From: JAVBMU01 sp031551755
GTDB taxonomy: Bacteria > Actinomycetota > Actinomycetes > Actinomycetales > Cellulomonadaceae
NCBI GenBank assembly: GCA_031551755.1
Contig: JAVBNE010000013.1
Span: 124,001-188,000, forward strand
DNA: 64,000 nt
Reading direction: 5' to 3'
Positions within the stretch are counted from its first letter, which is position 1, and the number at the start of each line of letters is the position of its first letter. The position numbers and the translations under genes were made by a program. This document shows positions 51,260-59,766 of the stretch, piece after piece. The notes under the pieces are model-generated. The model was not told where the DNA came from. It was given only the letters and a program-made list of their open reading frames with translations, and searched no databases.

Positions 51260-52062
51260 AGGTCGACCGATGGCGCCGACGCTGGTCACCCGGCCTTCGC
51301 CGGAAGGTGGCCCTGGTGCTCGTCGCACCGATCGTCATCGGCCTCTTGTTCGGCGGCGGGGAGATGATCCGCGCGTCGATCGTGGCTCGGCAAGGCGTGA
51401 ACGCCTACACCACGAACGACCCCGGCACGGCCGAGCTCCGGTTCGAGAGCCTCCTGCGGCCCAATCACTTCGATCAATGGCGCGCGCACTACAACCACGG
51501 CACGGCCCTGGTTCGTATGTCGATCCTGCTCTTCCCACAGGCAGCCGAAGCACTGACGAAGGCCTACGACCTCGCGCCCGACGACGAGGCGCGTTGCCTC
51601 GCTCAGACCAACCTCGCGATCACGTGGGAAGCCGTCGGGGACGTGGTACGACCCAAGAACCCGGCCGAGGCCTCGGATGCCTTCGCAGAGGCGATCGTGG
51701 TTCGCGAATGGCCCGGCTGCCCGGATACGGACCGCACCCCGGAGGAGGAGCAAGCCGAGAAGAGCATCCTGGAGGACCTGGCCGCCAAGAAAGAAGCCGC
51801 GCAGGAGGCCGCCGACAAACTGGAACAGGAACAGGCGAACAGCAAGGACTCCGACGGCGACTCGACCGAGCCCGGCAACCAACAGACCCCGGCGCCTTCT
51901 GCCCAGGAGCAGGCAGCCAAGGACGAGCAGGAGCGCCGCGAACGGCTCGAGCAGCAGAACAGGCAGGGTCAGGAGGACGGCGACGAGGAACGGGCCCGCT
52001 CCGACTACGTCGATGGCAAGGGCGATCAGCAAGGGGATCGGGGATCGACCAAGCGCTGGTGA
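51256..52062 (+). CDS. TPR-like protein with coiled, disordered tail
   Basis: A 268-residue protein. It has one N-terminal helix (VALVLVAPIVIGLLFGGG), then TPR-like helices (about 60-150; HYNHGTALVRMSILLFPQAA), and a charged Glu/Gln/Lys-rich coiled tail ending polar. The ATG has AGGAGGG 6 bases upstream and overlaps the vWA gene's stop. It corresponds to the BatC/TPR component of Bat-type operons and closes this one. Confidence 0.8.
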   Translation: MKVDRWRRRWSPGLRRKVALVLVAPIVIGLLFGGGEMIRASIVARQGVNAYTTNDPGTAELRFESLLRPNHFDQWRAHYNHGTALVRMSILLFPQAAEALTKAYDLAPDDEARCLAQTNLAITWEAVGDVVRPKNPAEASDAFAEAIVVREWPGCPDTDRTPEEEQAEKSILEDLAAKKEAAQEAADKLEQEQANSKDSDGDSTEPGNQQTPAPSAQEQAAKDEQERRERLEQQNRQGQEDGDEERARSDYVDGKGDQQGDRGSTKRW

Positions 52063-52072
52063 GGAGCGGGGA

Positions 52073-52434
52073 TCAGGCCGCCCGTGGTTCCGGTGGAACG
52101 GGAAGGGTCTCCACAGCTGCGGGAATCGGCGTCACACGTGCCCTGCCGCGTTGCGCGCCGGCCGGCGCCGGGGAGCCGCTCTGCGCTGATTCGGAGTCTG
52201 AAACCGGTTCGGAGGGGAACCCCAAGATCTCGACAGTCATCTGAACTCCTCGTGGACGCGGCGGGTGGCCGTCGGCGGCGCGGCCAGCGGGGCCGCTGCG
52301 GCTGGTCTGCCGCGGAGGAACAGTACGGCGATCGACGCGTGCTCGCCCGACGTGTCCGAAACGGCCACTCGAGCGACCCAGTCCCCGACCAAAGCACCGC
52401 TCACGCCGCCGCCTACCGCCCACTGGCGCCGCAT
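52073..52434 (-). other. Two small overlapping open frames, doubtful genes
   Basis: On the minus strand a 65-codon frame (52434-52237) and a 55-codon frame (52240-52073) overlap by ATGA, and the second ATG has GAGGAG five bases upstream, like real translational coupling. The products (VARVAVSDTSGEHASIAVLF; MTVEILGFPSEPV) match no family I know. The narK terminator lies between narK and these frames, and no promoter is evident. They may be a remnant. Confidence 0.3.
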
Positions 52435-52470
52435 TCGGGACGCCGACCGTCCCCGTGAACGCGAACGCGA

Positions 52471-52502
52471 ACGCCGGTGGCAGTTATCCGTGCCACCGGC
52501 GT
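52471..52502 (-). terminator. Perfect 12-bp hairpin after narK
   Basis: ACGCCGGTGGCA and TGCCACCGGCGT form a perfect 12-bp stem with an 8-base loop, 22 bases after the narK stop. It should end the narK transcript. Confidence 0.85.
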
Positions 52503-52524
52503 CCGCGACGAAAACCGTGCGAGG

Positions 52525-53904
52525 TCAGATTCGCGCGGCAGCCAACTCGGTGCCCTTGCGGGCGTAGACCCACCAGCAGACGAAGGCCATCACCAGGTAG
52601 ATCCCGATGAACACCCACAGCGCCGGAATCAGCGATCCGTACTGCGAGGTGGAGACCGCGAAGCCGCGTGGGATCAGGAAGCCACCCAGAGCTCCGACCG
52701 CGCCCCCGATGCCCAGGCAGCCGGCCGCAGCCTTCACGGCCAGCGAGCGTGCGCTGGCAAGTTTCTCGGGGTTGCCGTCCGGCACGCTCGCGGCGGCACT
52801 GGTCTGGAAGACAGCGGGGATCATCCGGTAGGTCGCACCGTTCCCGATGCCGGTCGCGATGAAGAGGATGAGGAAGGACGTGAAGAAGACGGGGAAGGAC
52901 TTGTTGTCCAGCGCCCAAATCGCGCCGAAGGCGCCCGCGCACATCACGAAGTAAGACGCAATCGTGACACGTGCCCCGCCCAGCTTGTCAGAGATGGAGC
53001 CGCCGAAAGGCCGAGAGACCGACCCGACCAATGCGCCCATGAAGGCGATGGACAACGACATTTCCGGGAACTGGTCTTTCAGCAGGGTGGGGAAGGCCCC
53101 TGAGTAACCAATAAAGGAGCCGAAGGTCCCGATGTACAGGAAGGAGATGATCCACGTGTGCTTGTTTCGCACGGCTGCCGCAAAAGTGCGCGGGTTGGCC
53201 TTGGCCGTGGACAGGTTGTCCATCCACTTCCACGCGAAGAAGATCGAGAGCAGGATCAACGGGATCCACATCAGGCCCGCGCGCTCCAACGAGAGCCCGG
53301 CGCCGAGCGCGATGACGATCGGCACGGCGAACTGCACCGCGGCCGTCCCGACGTTCCCACCAGCGGCATTGAGGCCCAGCGCCTTGCCCTTCTCGGCCTC
53401 GGGGAAGAAGAACGAGATGTTGGCCATCGAGGAGGCGAAGTTACCGCCACCGAAGCCTGCGAGTGCCGCGATCAGCATCAGGACGCCGAAGGAGGTCTCC
53501 GGGTGCTGCACGACCCAAGCCATCGAGGCCGTCGGGAGCAGGAGCAAGGTGGCCGAGATGATCGTCCAGTTGCGGCCACCCACGATCGGCACGGCCAGCG
53601 TGTAGGGGATGCGCAGCGTGGCACCGACGAGGCTGGGGATCGCGATGAGCCAGAACTTCTGGTCCGTCGTGAGCGTGAACCCCACATCGCCCAACCGCGG
53701 GACGACGATCGACCACAGGGCCCAGACCGCGAAGCCGAGAAACTCGGCGAAGATCGAGAACCAGAGGTTGCGTTGCGCGATCTTCCTACCGGTCGATTGC
53801 CAGAAGCTCGGATTCTCCGGCTCCCATTCATCGATCCAGCGCGCGGTTCGTCGCCGAATGCCCTTGGCAGTTATCGGCGTATCGGTCGTTGGTGACGCGG
53901 ACAT
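52525..53904 (-). CDS. NarK-type nitrate/nitrite transporter
   Basis: A 459-residue major facilitator transporter with 12 helices. NarK signatures are visible: GGGNFASSMANISFFFPEAE, NAAGGNVGTAAVQF and GSVSRPFGGSISDKLGG, and SFIGYSGAFPTLLKDQFPE. It moves nitrate and/or nitrite across the membrane. No nitrate reductase or regulator is encoded here. The ATG at 53904 has AAGGAG 5 bases upstream. A TCACA-5-TGTGA dyad (54011-54025) lies further upstream in an AT-rich stretch. Confidence 0.88.
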   Translation of the reverse strand: MSASPTTDTPITAKGIRRRTARWIDEWEPENPSFWQSTGRKIAQRNLWFSIFAEFLGFAVWALWSIVVPRLGDVGFTLTTDQKFWLIAIPSLVGATLRIPYTLAVPIVGGRNWTIISATLLLLPTASMAWVVQHPETSFGVLMLIAALAGFGGGNFASSMANISFFFPEAEKGKALGLNAAGGNVGTAAVQFAVPIVIALGAGLSLERAGLMWIPLILLSIFFAWKWMDNLSTAKANPRTFAAAVRNKHTWIISFLYIGTFGSFIGYSGAFPTLLKDQFPEMSLSIAFMGALVGSVSRPFGGSISDKLGGARVTIASYFVMCAGAFGAIWALDNKSFPVFFTSFLILFIATGIGNGATYRMIPAVFQTSAAASVPDGNPEKLASARSLAVKAAAGCLGIGGAVGALGGFLIPRGFAVSTSQYGSLIPALWVFIGIYLVMAFVCWWVYARKGTELAAARI

Positions 53905-54129
53905 GCCCACTCCTTGTGACGGTCCAGTCGAGTCGTATGCACGAACTGTGGCACCGCTTGCGGGAAAGGGGAAGACGTGCGTCCAGTATTAATACCCGCG
54001 ATCGACAAGATCACAGATTTTGTGACAACCTGTTATTTTCAAAAAAATGATTGCCGCCTTGGAGAGGCGCTCTCGTGCCGCCTCACTGAGGAGAGCCTTG
54101 GATTGCCTCTCACCCGGAACGACGCCCGG

Positions 54130-55596
54130 TCAGCCCCAGACGAGACCGCGGGCGGGGTCCTCCAGCACCTTTGCGACGTCCGACAATACCTTCGCGCCCA
54201 ACTCACCATCAACAAGTCGATGGTCGAAACTCAGTGCGAGTTGCGTCACCCAACGCTTGCGGATCTTCCCCTTGTGCACCCAAGGTTGCTGGCGAATAGC
54301 ACCAAAAGCGAGGATTGCGGCTTCTCCTGGGTTCAGGATCGGCGTTCCGGTATCGATCCCGAAGACCCCCACGTTGGTGATGGTGATCGTCCCGTCAGCC
54401 ATGTCGGCCGGCGTCGTGCGGCCGGCGCGGGCGGTCGCAGTAAGACCCGCGATGCCCTGCGCGAGTTCCTTGAGGTTCGCCCGGTGAGCGTCCTTGATAT
54501 TCGGCACCACCAGCCCGCGCGGCGTCGCGGCAGCGATCCCCAGGTTGATGTAGTGCTTGTAGACGATCTCCTGGGCGGCCTCGTCCCAGGAGGCGTTGAT
54601 CTCCGGATGCCGGTGAACGGCCAGCATGAGTGCCTTGGCGGTGATCAGCAGCGGCGTGACCCGTACGTGTTCGAACTCCCGGTCCGCGCGCAACGTGCGG
54701 ACCAGCTTCATGGTGCGCGTCACGTCGACCGTGTGGAACACCGACACATGCGGCGCCGTGAAGGCGCTCGCCACCATCGCCTCGGCGGTCCGCTTGCGCA
54801 CGGACTTGACCGGCACCCGAGTGCGTCGCCCGTCCGGAGAGACGATCCCCGAGGCGAGCCAGGGGCGGTCGTCGTCGGCATAGGTCGCCAGTTTGCGCGG
54901 CTCGGCCTCGACCGCGCGGGCCTGGACGTCTTCGCGGGTGATGATCCCGCCCGGGCCAGTGCCCACCAGGCTGGCGAGTTCGATGCCCAGATCCTTGGCG
55001 AGTTTGCGGACCGGAGGCTTGGCCAACACCGCAACAGAGTGCGCGGCACCGGTGGCGGCCGGTGCGATCGTGGCGACGGACCCCGCAGGAACAGCCGGCG
55101 ACTCCCCGGCAACAGATGCTCCGGGGATGATGGGCGTCCCTCCGTCCGTCACCGGCCGTCCGGCTGTTTCCGCAGATGCCATGGCCGCCGCAGGCGCTCC
55201 CGCCAGAACCCCGGGCGCAGACCCGGCCCGGCGCCGCCGACGCCCGGCGCCCGGCTCAGTGGTGCCGTAACCAACGAGCACCGACCCGCTGCCACCGGCC
55301 GGCTCGGCACCGGCCAGTGGGACCGCCGGGTCCGCGACGGCCGCACCCGTGGGGTCGGTGTCCACCACGATGATCGGGGTGCCCACCTCCACCGTCTTTC
55401 CTTCGGCGGCCAAGATCTCGGTGACGACGCCGGCGAACGGGCTTGGCAGTTCCACGAGCGACTTGGCCGTTTCGATCTCCACGATCGCCTGGTTGACGCT
55501 CACCTCATCGCCGACCGCCACATGCCACTGCACGATCTCCGCCTCGGTGAGTCCCTCACCGGCGTCGGGGAGCTTGAACTGCTCGAAGGTGGGCAC
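54130..55596 (-). CDS. bkdC: Branched-chain 2-oxoacid dehydrogenase E2 component
   Basis: A 488-residue dihydrolipoamide acyltransferase. The lipoyl domain (1-80) has Lys45 in IETAKSLVELPSP. An Ala/Pro/Gly linker (95-210) holds a cluster RRRRR at about 117-121. The E3-binding domain is PPVRKLAKDLGIELASL with GPGGIITREDV. The catalytic domain ends with SFDHRLVDG (His459, Asp463). GTG at 55596 has AGGAG upstream. It completes valine/leucine/isoleucine oxidation with BkdA and BkdB. Confidence 0.92.
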   Translation of the reverse strand: MPTFEQFKLPDAGEGLTEAEIVQWHVAVGDEVSVNQAIVEIETAKSLVELPSPFAGVVTEILAAEGKTVEVGTPIIVVDTDPTGAAVADPAVPLAGAEPAGGSGSVLVGYGTTEPGAGRRRRRAGSAPGVLAGAPAAAMASAETAGRPVTDGGTPIIPGASVAGESPAVPAGSVATIAPAATGAAHSVAVLAKPPVRKLAKDLGIELASLVGTGPGGIITREDVQARAVEAEPRKLATYADDDRPWLASGIVSPDGRRTRVPVKSVRKRTAEAMVASAFTAPHVSVFHTVDVTRTMKLVRTLRADREFEHVRVTPLLITAKALMLAVHRHPEINASWDEAAQEIVYKHYINLGIAAATPRGLVVPNIKDAHRANLKELAQGIAGLTATARAGRTTPADMADGTITITNVGVFGIDTGTPILNPGEAAILAFGAIRQQPWVHKGKIRKRWVTQLALSFDHRLVDGELGAKVLSDVAKVLEDPARGLVWG

Positions 55597-55699
55597 TGTG
55601 CGCTCCTGAATCAAGGTGCTGTCGACATCCGGCGGTGGGCCTCCCACGCTACCGGCTGCCTGTCTGGATACGGCGAGGCGGCCGAGAACGGCCTAGGGG

Positions 55700-56680
55700 T
55701 CAGTGGGCGAATGAGCGGTCGATCGCATCCAAGACGCGGTCGACGCTCGGCAAATACTCGTGTTCGATCTTGGCGACCGGATATTGGGCGTGAAAGCCAC
55801 CCACCCGCAGGACGGGCGCCTCCAGCTGGTAGAAACACTCCTCGGTGACTCGCGCGGCCACTTCCGCACCCGCACCCAGGAAAGTCGGCGCCTCATGAAC
55901 GACGACGCAGCGCCCTGTCCGGCGCACGCTCGCCGCAACGGTCGCGGTGTCCAACGGGGAGATCGTGCGCAAGTCGATGACTTCGACACTGCGCCCTTCC
56001 GACTCGGCGACAGCCGCCGCCTTGAGCGCCGTGGCAACCGTCGGCCCGTAAGCGACCACTGTCAGGTCTGTGCCCGAGCGCACCAGTCGCGCGGAGTTGA
56101 GTGACTCCGAGCCGCCGACAGCGCCCGTGGTCACCTCGCCCTTGTCCCAGTACCGGCCTTTGGGTTCGAAGAACAACACCGGATCCGGGCAGGCGACAGC
56201 TTCCTGGATCATCGTGTATGCATCCTGCGGATTCGACGGCGTCACCACCCGCAGGCCCGCGGTGTGTGCGAACAGCACCTCCGGACTCTCGCTGTGGTGC
56301 TCCACGGCCCCGATCCCGCCGCCGTAGGGCACCCGGATCACGACCGGTAGCGTCAACCGCCCCGCGGAGCGGTAGTGCATCTTGGCCAGTTGGGTGGTGA
56401 TCTGGTCGAAGGCCGGGAAGATGAACCCGTCGAACTGGATTTCGCAAACCGACCGGTAGCCGCGCAGGGCCAATCCGATCGCAGTGCCGATGATGCCCGA
56501 CTCCGCCAACGGGGTATCGATCACCCGGTCGGTGCCGAAGTCCTTCTGCAGTCCGTCGGTCACGCGGAAGACACCGCCGAGTGCGCCGATGTCCTCCCCC
56601 ATGAGCAGCACCTTGGAGTCGGATTCGAGCGCCGCGCGCAGTCCCTCGTTGATCGCACGCGCGATTGTCATGGTGGTCAT
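55700..56680 (-). CDS. bkdB: 2-oxoacid dehydrogenase E1 beta subunit
   Basis: A 326-residue E1 beta protein. Typical stretches are MGEDIGALGGVFRVTDGL, DTPLAESGIIGTAIGLALRG, IRVPYGGGIGAVEHHSESPE and VVHEAPTFLGAGAEV. With the alpha subunit it forms the thiamine pyrophosphate-dependent decarboxylase. Its ATG overlaps the bkdA stop by four bases; the gap to bkdC is 103 bases. Confidence 0.92.
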   Translation of the reverse strand: MTTMTIARAINEGLRAALESDSKVLLMGEDIGALGGVFRVTDGLQKDFGTDRVIDTPLAESGIIGTAIGLALRGYRSVCEIQFDGFIFPAFDQITTQLAKMHYRSAGRLTLPVVIRVPYGGGIGAVEHHSESPEVLFAHTAGLRVVTPSNPQDAYTMIQEAVACPDPVLFFEPKGRYWDKGEVTTGAVGGSESLNSARLVRSGTDLTVVAYGPTVATALKAAAVAESEGRSVEVIDLRTISPLDTATVAASVRRTGRCVVVHEAPTFLGAGAEVAARVTEECFYQLEAPVLRVGGFHAQYPVAKIEHEYLPSVDRVLDAIDRSFAH

Positions 56681-57882
56681 CGGCTCGCCTCCAGCGGGCT
56701 CGTCGACGCGGTGGCCGATTCGTAGTCCACGAACCACTCCCGTTCGGCGGTGACGATCGCGTGTTCGGTCGCGTAGACATGGTCGAACATGGTGGCGGCC
56801 GGCGGGGCCGTCATAGCTCGGACTTCGCGACGCACCCGTTCGCCCAGCGCATCGCATTCAGCCGTGAGCTCACCCACCCATCGCTCGTCCCACAACCCTT
56901 CTGCGCGCAGCAACGCACCCAGCCGATCGATCGGGTCGCGGCGCCGCCAGTACTCCTCCTCGGCCCGCGTGCGGTATCGCGTCGGATCGTCCGAAGTGGT
57001 GTGGGCCCCCATCCGGTAAGTGAAGGCCTCGATAAACGTCGGGCCACCACCGCTGCGGGCCCGGTCGAGCGCCTCGGAAGTGGCGGCGTAGGCCGCCAGG
57101 ACATCGTTCCCGTCGATCCTCAGACTCGGGATGCCGAAGCCGTATCCGCGCCGGTAGAGCGGCACCCGGGACTGGGTGGCGGGCGGCACCGAGATCGCCC
57201 ATTGATTGTTCTGACAAAAAAACACGACCGGAGCGTTGTTGACGGCGGCGAAAACCATCGCCTCGTTCACATCCCCCTGGGAGGTGGAACCGTCGCCGAA
57301 GTAGGTCAGCACGGCCGCATCCCGTTCCGGGTCGCCCGTGCCTACCACGCCATCGCGCTGGAGCCCCATCGCGTAGCCGGTGGCATGCAACGGATGTGCC
57401 CCGACGACAAGCGTGTAGAGCTGAAAACGGTGCTCGTGGGCATCCCACCCGCCGTGGTCGACGCCCCGGAACAACCTGAGGATGTCGACGAGGTCCAGGC
57501 CTCGAGTCTGGGCGACGCCGTGTTCGCGGTAGGACGGGAACAGGTAGTCATGAGCAGCCGTGGCCCAGCCGGAGCCGACCTGCGCGCCTTCCTGACCGGC
57601 GGCCGGCGCGAAGAGACCCAGCTCACCCTGGCGCTGCAACGACGTCGCCTCTTCGTCGAACCGGCGCGCCAGCGCCATATCCCGGTACATTCCCCGCAGA
57701 TCATCAGCGGTCAGTCGGGCGACGCGAGCCGCATAGGGCGCGACCTCGGCGGCCAGGACGCGCGTGCCGGCCGGAGTCAGCAGCTGAATGAGCGGGGCAT
57801 CGCTCGCGTCACCCGGTGCGTCCGGCAGATCGGCCCCGTTGATGTCGGCAGGTGCGGCGGTCGGTGCCAGTGGATGATCCAC
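56677..57882 (-). CDS. bkdA: 2-oxoacid dehydrogenase E1 alpha subunit
   Basis: A 401-residue thiamine pyrophosphate-binding subunit. Motifs seen are AAGQEGAQVG, FPSYREHGV, the TPP motif GDGSTSQGDVNEAMVFAAVN, and FIEAFTYRMGAHTTSDDPTR with the phosphorylation-loop type sequence. GTG at 57882 has AAAGGAGA four bases upstream. The frame is open further upstream through the operator array, but that part encodes only the repeated palindromes. It is first in the bkdABC operon. Confidence 0.92.
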   Translation of the reverse strand: MDHPLAPTAAPADINGADLPDAPGDASDAPLIQLLTPAGTRVLAAEVAPYAARVARLTADDLRGMYRDMALARRFDEEATSLQRQGELGLFAPAAGQEGAQVGSGWATAAHDYLFPSYREHGVAQTRGLDLVDILRLFRGVDHGGWDAHEHRFQLYTLVVGAHPLHATGYAMGLQRDGVVGTGDPERDAAVLTYFGDGSTSQGDVNEAMVFAAVNNAPVVFFCQNNQWAISVPPATQSRVPLYRRGYGFGIPSLRIDGNDVLAAYAATSEALDRARSGGGPTFIEAFTYRMGAHTTSDDPTRYRTRAEEEYWRRRDPIDRLGALLRAEGLWDERWVGELTAECDALGERVRREVRAMTAPPAATMFDHVYATEHAIVTAEREWFVDYESATASTSPLEASR

Positions 57883-57953
57883 GCGGTCTCCTTTGATGCG
57901 ACGGGTCGCTTCAGAGCGTCGTCCATCCGATCGGGCTTGAAGGGGAGGGCTAC

Positions 57954-57997
57954 CTACGGATGCGTAGCCTACGCAAGCGTAACCTACGCATCCGTAG
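57954..57997. promoter_or_regulatory. Triple 14-bp palindromic operator array upstream of bkd
   Basis: Three operator-like sites lie head to tail at a 15-bp period: CTACGGATGCGTAG (57954-57967), CTACGCAAGCGTAA (57969-57982) and CTACGCATCCGTAG (57984-57997), each of the form CTACG-N4-CGTAG with one mismatch in the middle copy. The outer two also form a perfect 16-bp inverted repeat (57952-57967/57984-57999). They probably bind the regulator of bkdABC. The regulator is not identified. Confidence 0.8.
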
Positions 57998-57999
57998 GT

Positions 58000-58448
58000 T
58001 CGCAGAGTGACGAATCTCAACCTCGGCACCGACTTTGGAGACTCTCACCAAGAAGAGCTGGGTTGGCCAACTGCCTCCGCCGCCCGACCTACCCCCCCGA
58101 GCCCTCTTGATGTGTGCCGAGAAGACGGCGGAGGGGCGGCCTTCGCCCGCCGCCGTCGACTATTGGGGGGGCATCCAAGCACTTCCGCCCAGCTAGTAGG
58201 ACGACCGTCCAAGCCGGCGGAATGGCTCATGTGCTGTTGGCCCTGTGGCCAGAACAGGGCCGCCGCACCTCGAGCCCTCCGATCCGGCCATCTACATGCC
58301 TTTGGAGGATTTCGCCAAATTTTCCTCCCGGAAGCTTGTCGACTTCCACCAGGAAGACGGGCGTTCAGCAGCATGCCATCCATGTCAGGCTGTGAGTGAG
58401 TCGTTTGTGCCGCACCGTCATGTTGTGGTCACGAACAACCGACGAGGC
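58000..58448. other. About 450-base gap, no confident gene
   Basis: A plus-strand frame from about 58007 is open for 130 codons, but its composition and the lack of a ribosome site or any recognisable motif argue against a gene. The section 58300-58440 is less GC-rich and leads into the XRE gene. Confidence 0.4.
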
Positions 58449-58727
58449 ATGACAGCAGGAAGAGCTCCGAGCTGGGAAGCCTACGCACGCAATCTCGGAC
58501 ACGAGCTGAACCGTCGCCGTCACGCGGCTGGGTTGTCGCAAGAGCGACTGGCCCACGCGGCAGGACTGACTCGGTATCACTACCAGCAGCTCGAAAAGGG
58601 AGAGTCGCGCCCAGGTACCCCGGCGAACCCAAGCATGCGCATGGTACTCGCCATCGCACAGGTGCTTGAGGTTCCGATCGAGGAGCTCTTGCCAGACGGC
58701 GTCCCAGATCTGACAGCAGGCCGCTAG
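58449..58727 (+). CDS. XRE-family HTH regulator
   Basis: A 92-residue DNA-binding protein with a single Cro/cI helix-turn-helix (about 15-70): ELNRRRHAAGLSQERLAHAA, then GLTRYHYQQLEKGES. The C-terminal part LAIAQVLEVPIEELLPD is typical. It lacks any ligand or protease domain. The start is uncertain because no strong ribosome site is visible. It converges on the next HTH gene (58803-59369). Confidence 0.72.
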   Translation: MTAGRAPSWEAYARNLGHELNRRRHAAGLSQERLAHAAGLTRYHYQQLEKGESRPGTPANPSMRMVLAIAQVLEVPIEELLPDGVPDLTAGR

Positions 58728-58802
58728 TCCGCCACTAGCCACGCACGCCGGCGCACGGAGCACCTCCGGGCGTCGGCGTGCGATTCTCGCTGCCGCAGCA
58801 AA

Positions 58803-59369
58803 TCACTGAGGCGAATGCGGATTCGTCGCGCGCGCACCCAGCAGATAGCCGATCGCGATTCCACCCGCGATCCCGGCGACGATAGCCAGCACGGCGGCCA
58901 AGAGATTGCTGCCGTTGACCGAAGGCCGTGCCTCCATCGAATAGCTGACACCAGCAGGGGCTGTATTTACCGCTTTCGATAACCCCGCACGATGACCAGA
59001 TGCGTCAAATTCAGGCAGCTTCGCACTATCGGAGACGGAGTGCGACCGATTAGGATTCAGTGCAGCGGTTTCGGCGACCGACGGCCCAGCCGACTCCAAC
59101 TGCTTCGCGATCACCTGACGGTGATGCAGCCAATCCTCGACTTCCGTTGCGTCGCACTCCAGCCCCACGAGCACTCCTCGCAGAACATCCGGACTGGGCA
59201 ACTTCTCGCCCTTCAGGGCCTGTGAGATCGCGGACTTGGAGAGGCTGCCGCGAGCGGCCATCACATCCAAGGTCGGCTCCTTGGCATCGACTCGGCGTCT
59301 GCGGAGCTCGACCGCGAATGCTGCTATCGGTCCGTCGTCGGGATCGATGGACGATAACCGTCTGCTCAT
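58803..59369 (-). CDS. Membrane-anchored HTH protein
   Basis: A 188-residue protein. The N-terminal 90 residues hold a Cro/cI-like helix-turn-helix (TLDVMAARGSLSKSAISQAL and KGEKLPSPDVLRGVLVGLEC). A polar linker leads to a single C-terminal membrane helix (about 155-180, NLLAAVLAIVAGIAGGIAIG). AAGGGAG lies upstream of the ATG. A DNA-binding domain fused to a membrane anchor suggests one-component membrane signalling, or transmembrane regulation as in some conjugative or lysogeny-like modules. No target is known. Confidence 0.7.
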   Translation of the reverse strand: MSRRLSSIDPDDGPIAAFAVELRRRRVDAKEPTLDVMAARGSLSKSAISQALKGEKLPSPDVLRGVLVGLECDATEVEDWLHHRQVIAKQLESAGPSVAETAALNPNRSHSVSDSAKLPEFDASGHRAGLSKAVNTAPAGVSYSMEARPSVNGSNLLAAVLAIVAGIAGGIAIGYLLGARATNPHSPQ

Positions 59370-59766
59370 GTTTACTCCCTTTCACCAAGTTCGCGAAATG
59401 ACCTGCTTGCCTGTCCGGGGACCACCCTTGGCTGAAGAGCGTGTGCTAAACACAGGAGCGCTTGGCGTTCCCCCTCGAAACCATACAAGAAATGACGTGG
59501 TCGGGTAAGAATCGCGGGTGGAGGTGCAAGAACGCACCAACAGCGAGGCGCGCTGTGAGGCAGTCTCGCGAATGTTCCGACGTCTGGCACGGTCCTCGCC
59601 CGCGGATCGAGCGACATTCGACGTCGGGCACCGCCGCACCCCCGACTGTCGAGGACAGTCGACCAGCGACGCGAACCGTACACATTCACGGACGCGGAAA
59701 CGTATCAACCCACGATCGGTCGTGTGTGCGGTCACCCACGTCCCGGGAAGCACCTGCGCGGACGGG
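59370..59766. other. About 400-base gap, no confident gene
   Basis: Nothing recognisable on either strand. It holds the promoter of the membrane-anchored HTH gene at its left end (AT-rich 59440-59500) and lies downstream of the aminotransferase gene. Confidence 0.4.

Noticed and set aside
54011..54025. TCACA-5-TGTGA dyad upstream of narK as a CRP/GlxR site
   Set aside because: The half-sites are in inverse order to the TGTGA-N6-TCACA motif; kept only as a remark.
53977..55848. A 623-codon plus-strand frame
   Set aside because: Antisense to bkdC, with no coding signature.
57883..58029. N-terminal extension of BkdA through the palindromes
   Set aside because: The extension only translates the operator repeats, and GTG at 57882 has a good ribosome site.
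58007..58399. A 130-codon plus-strand frame after the operator array
   Set aside because: No ribosome site or similarity; start lies inside the bkd control region.
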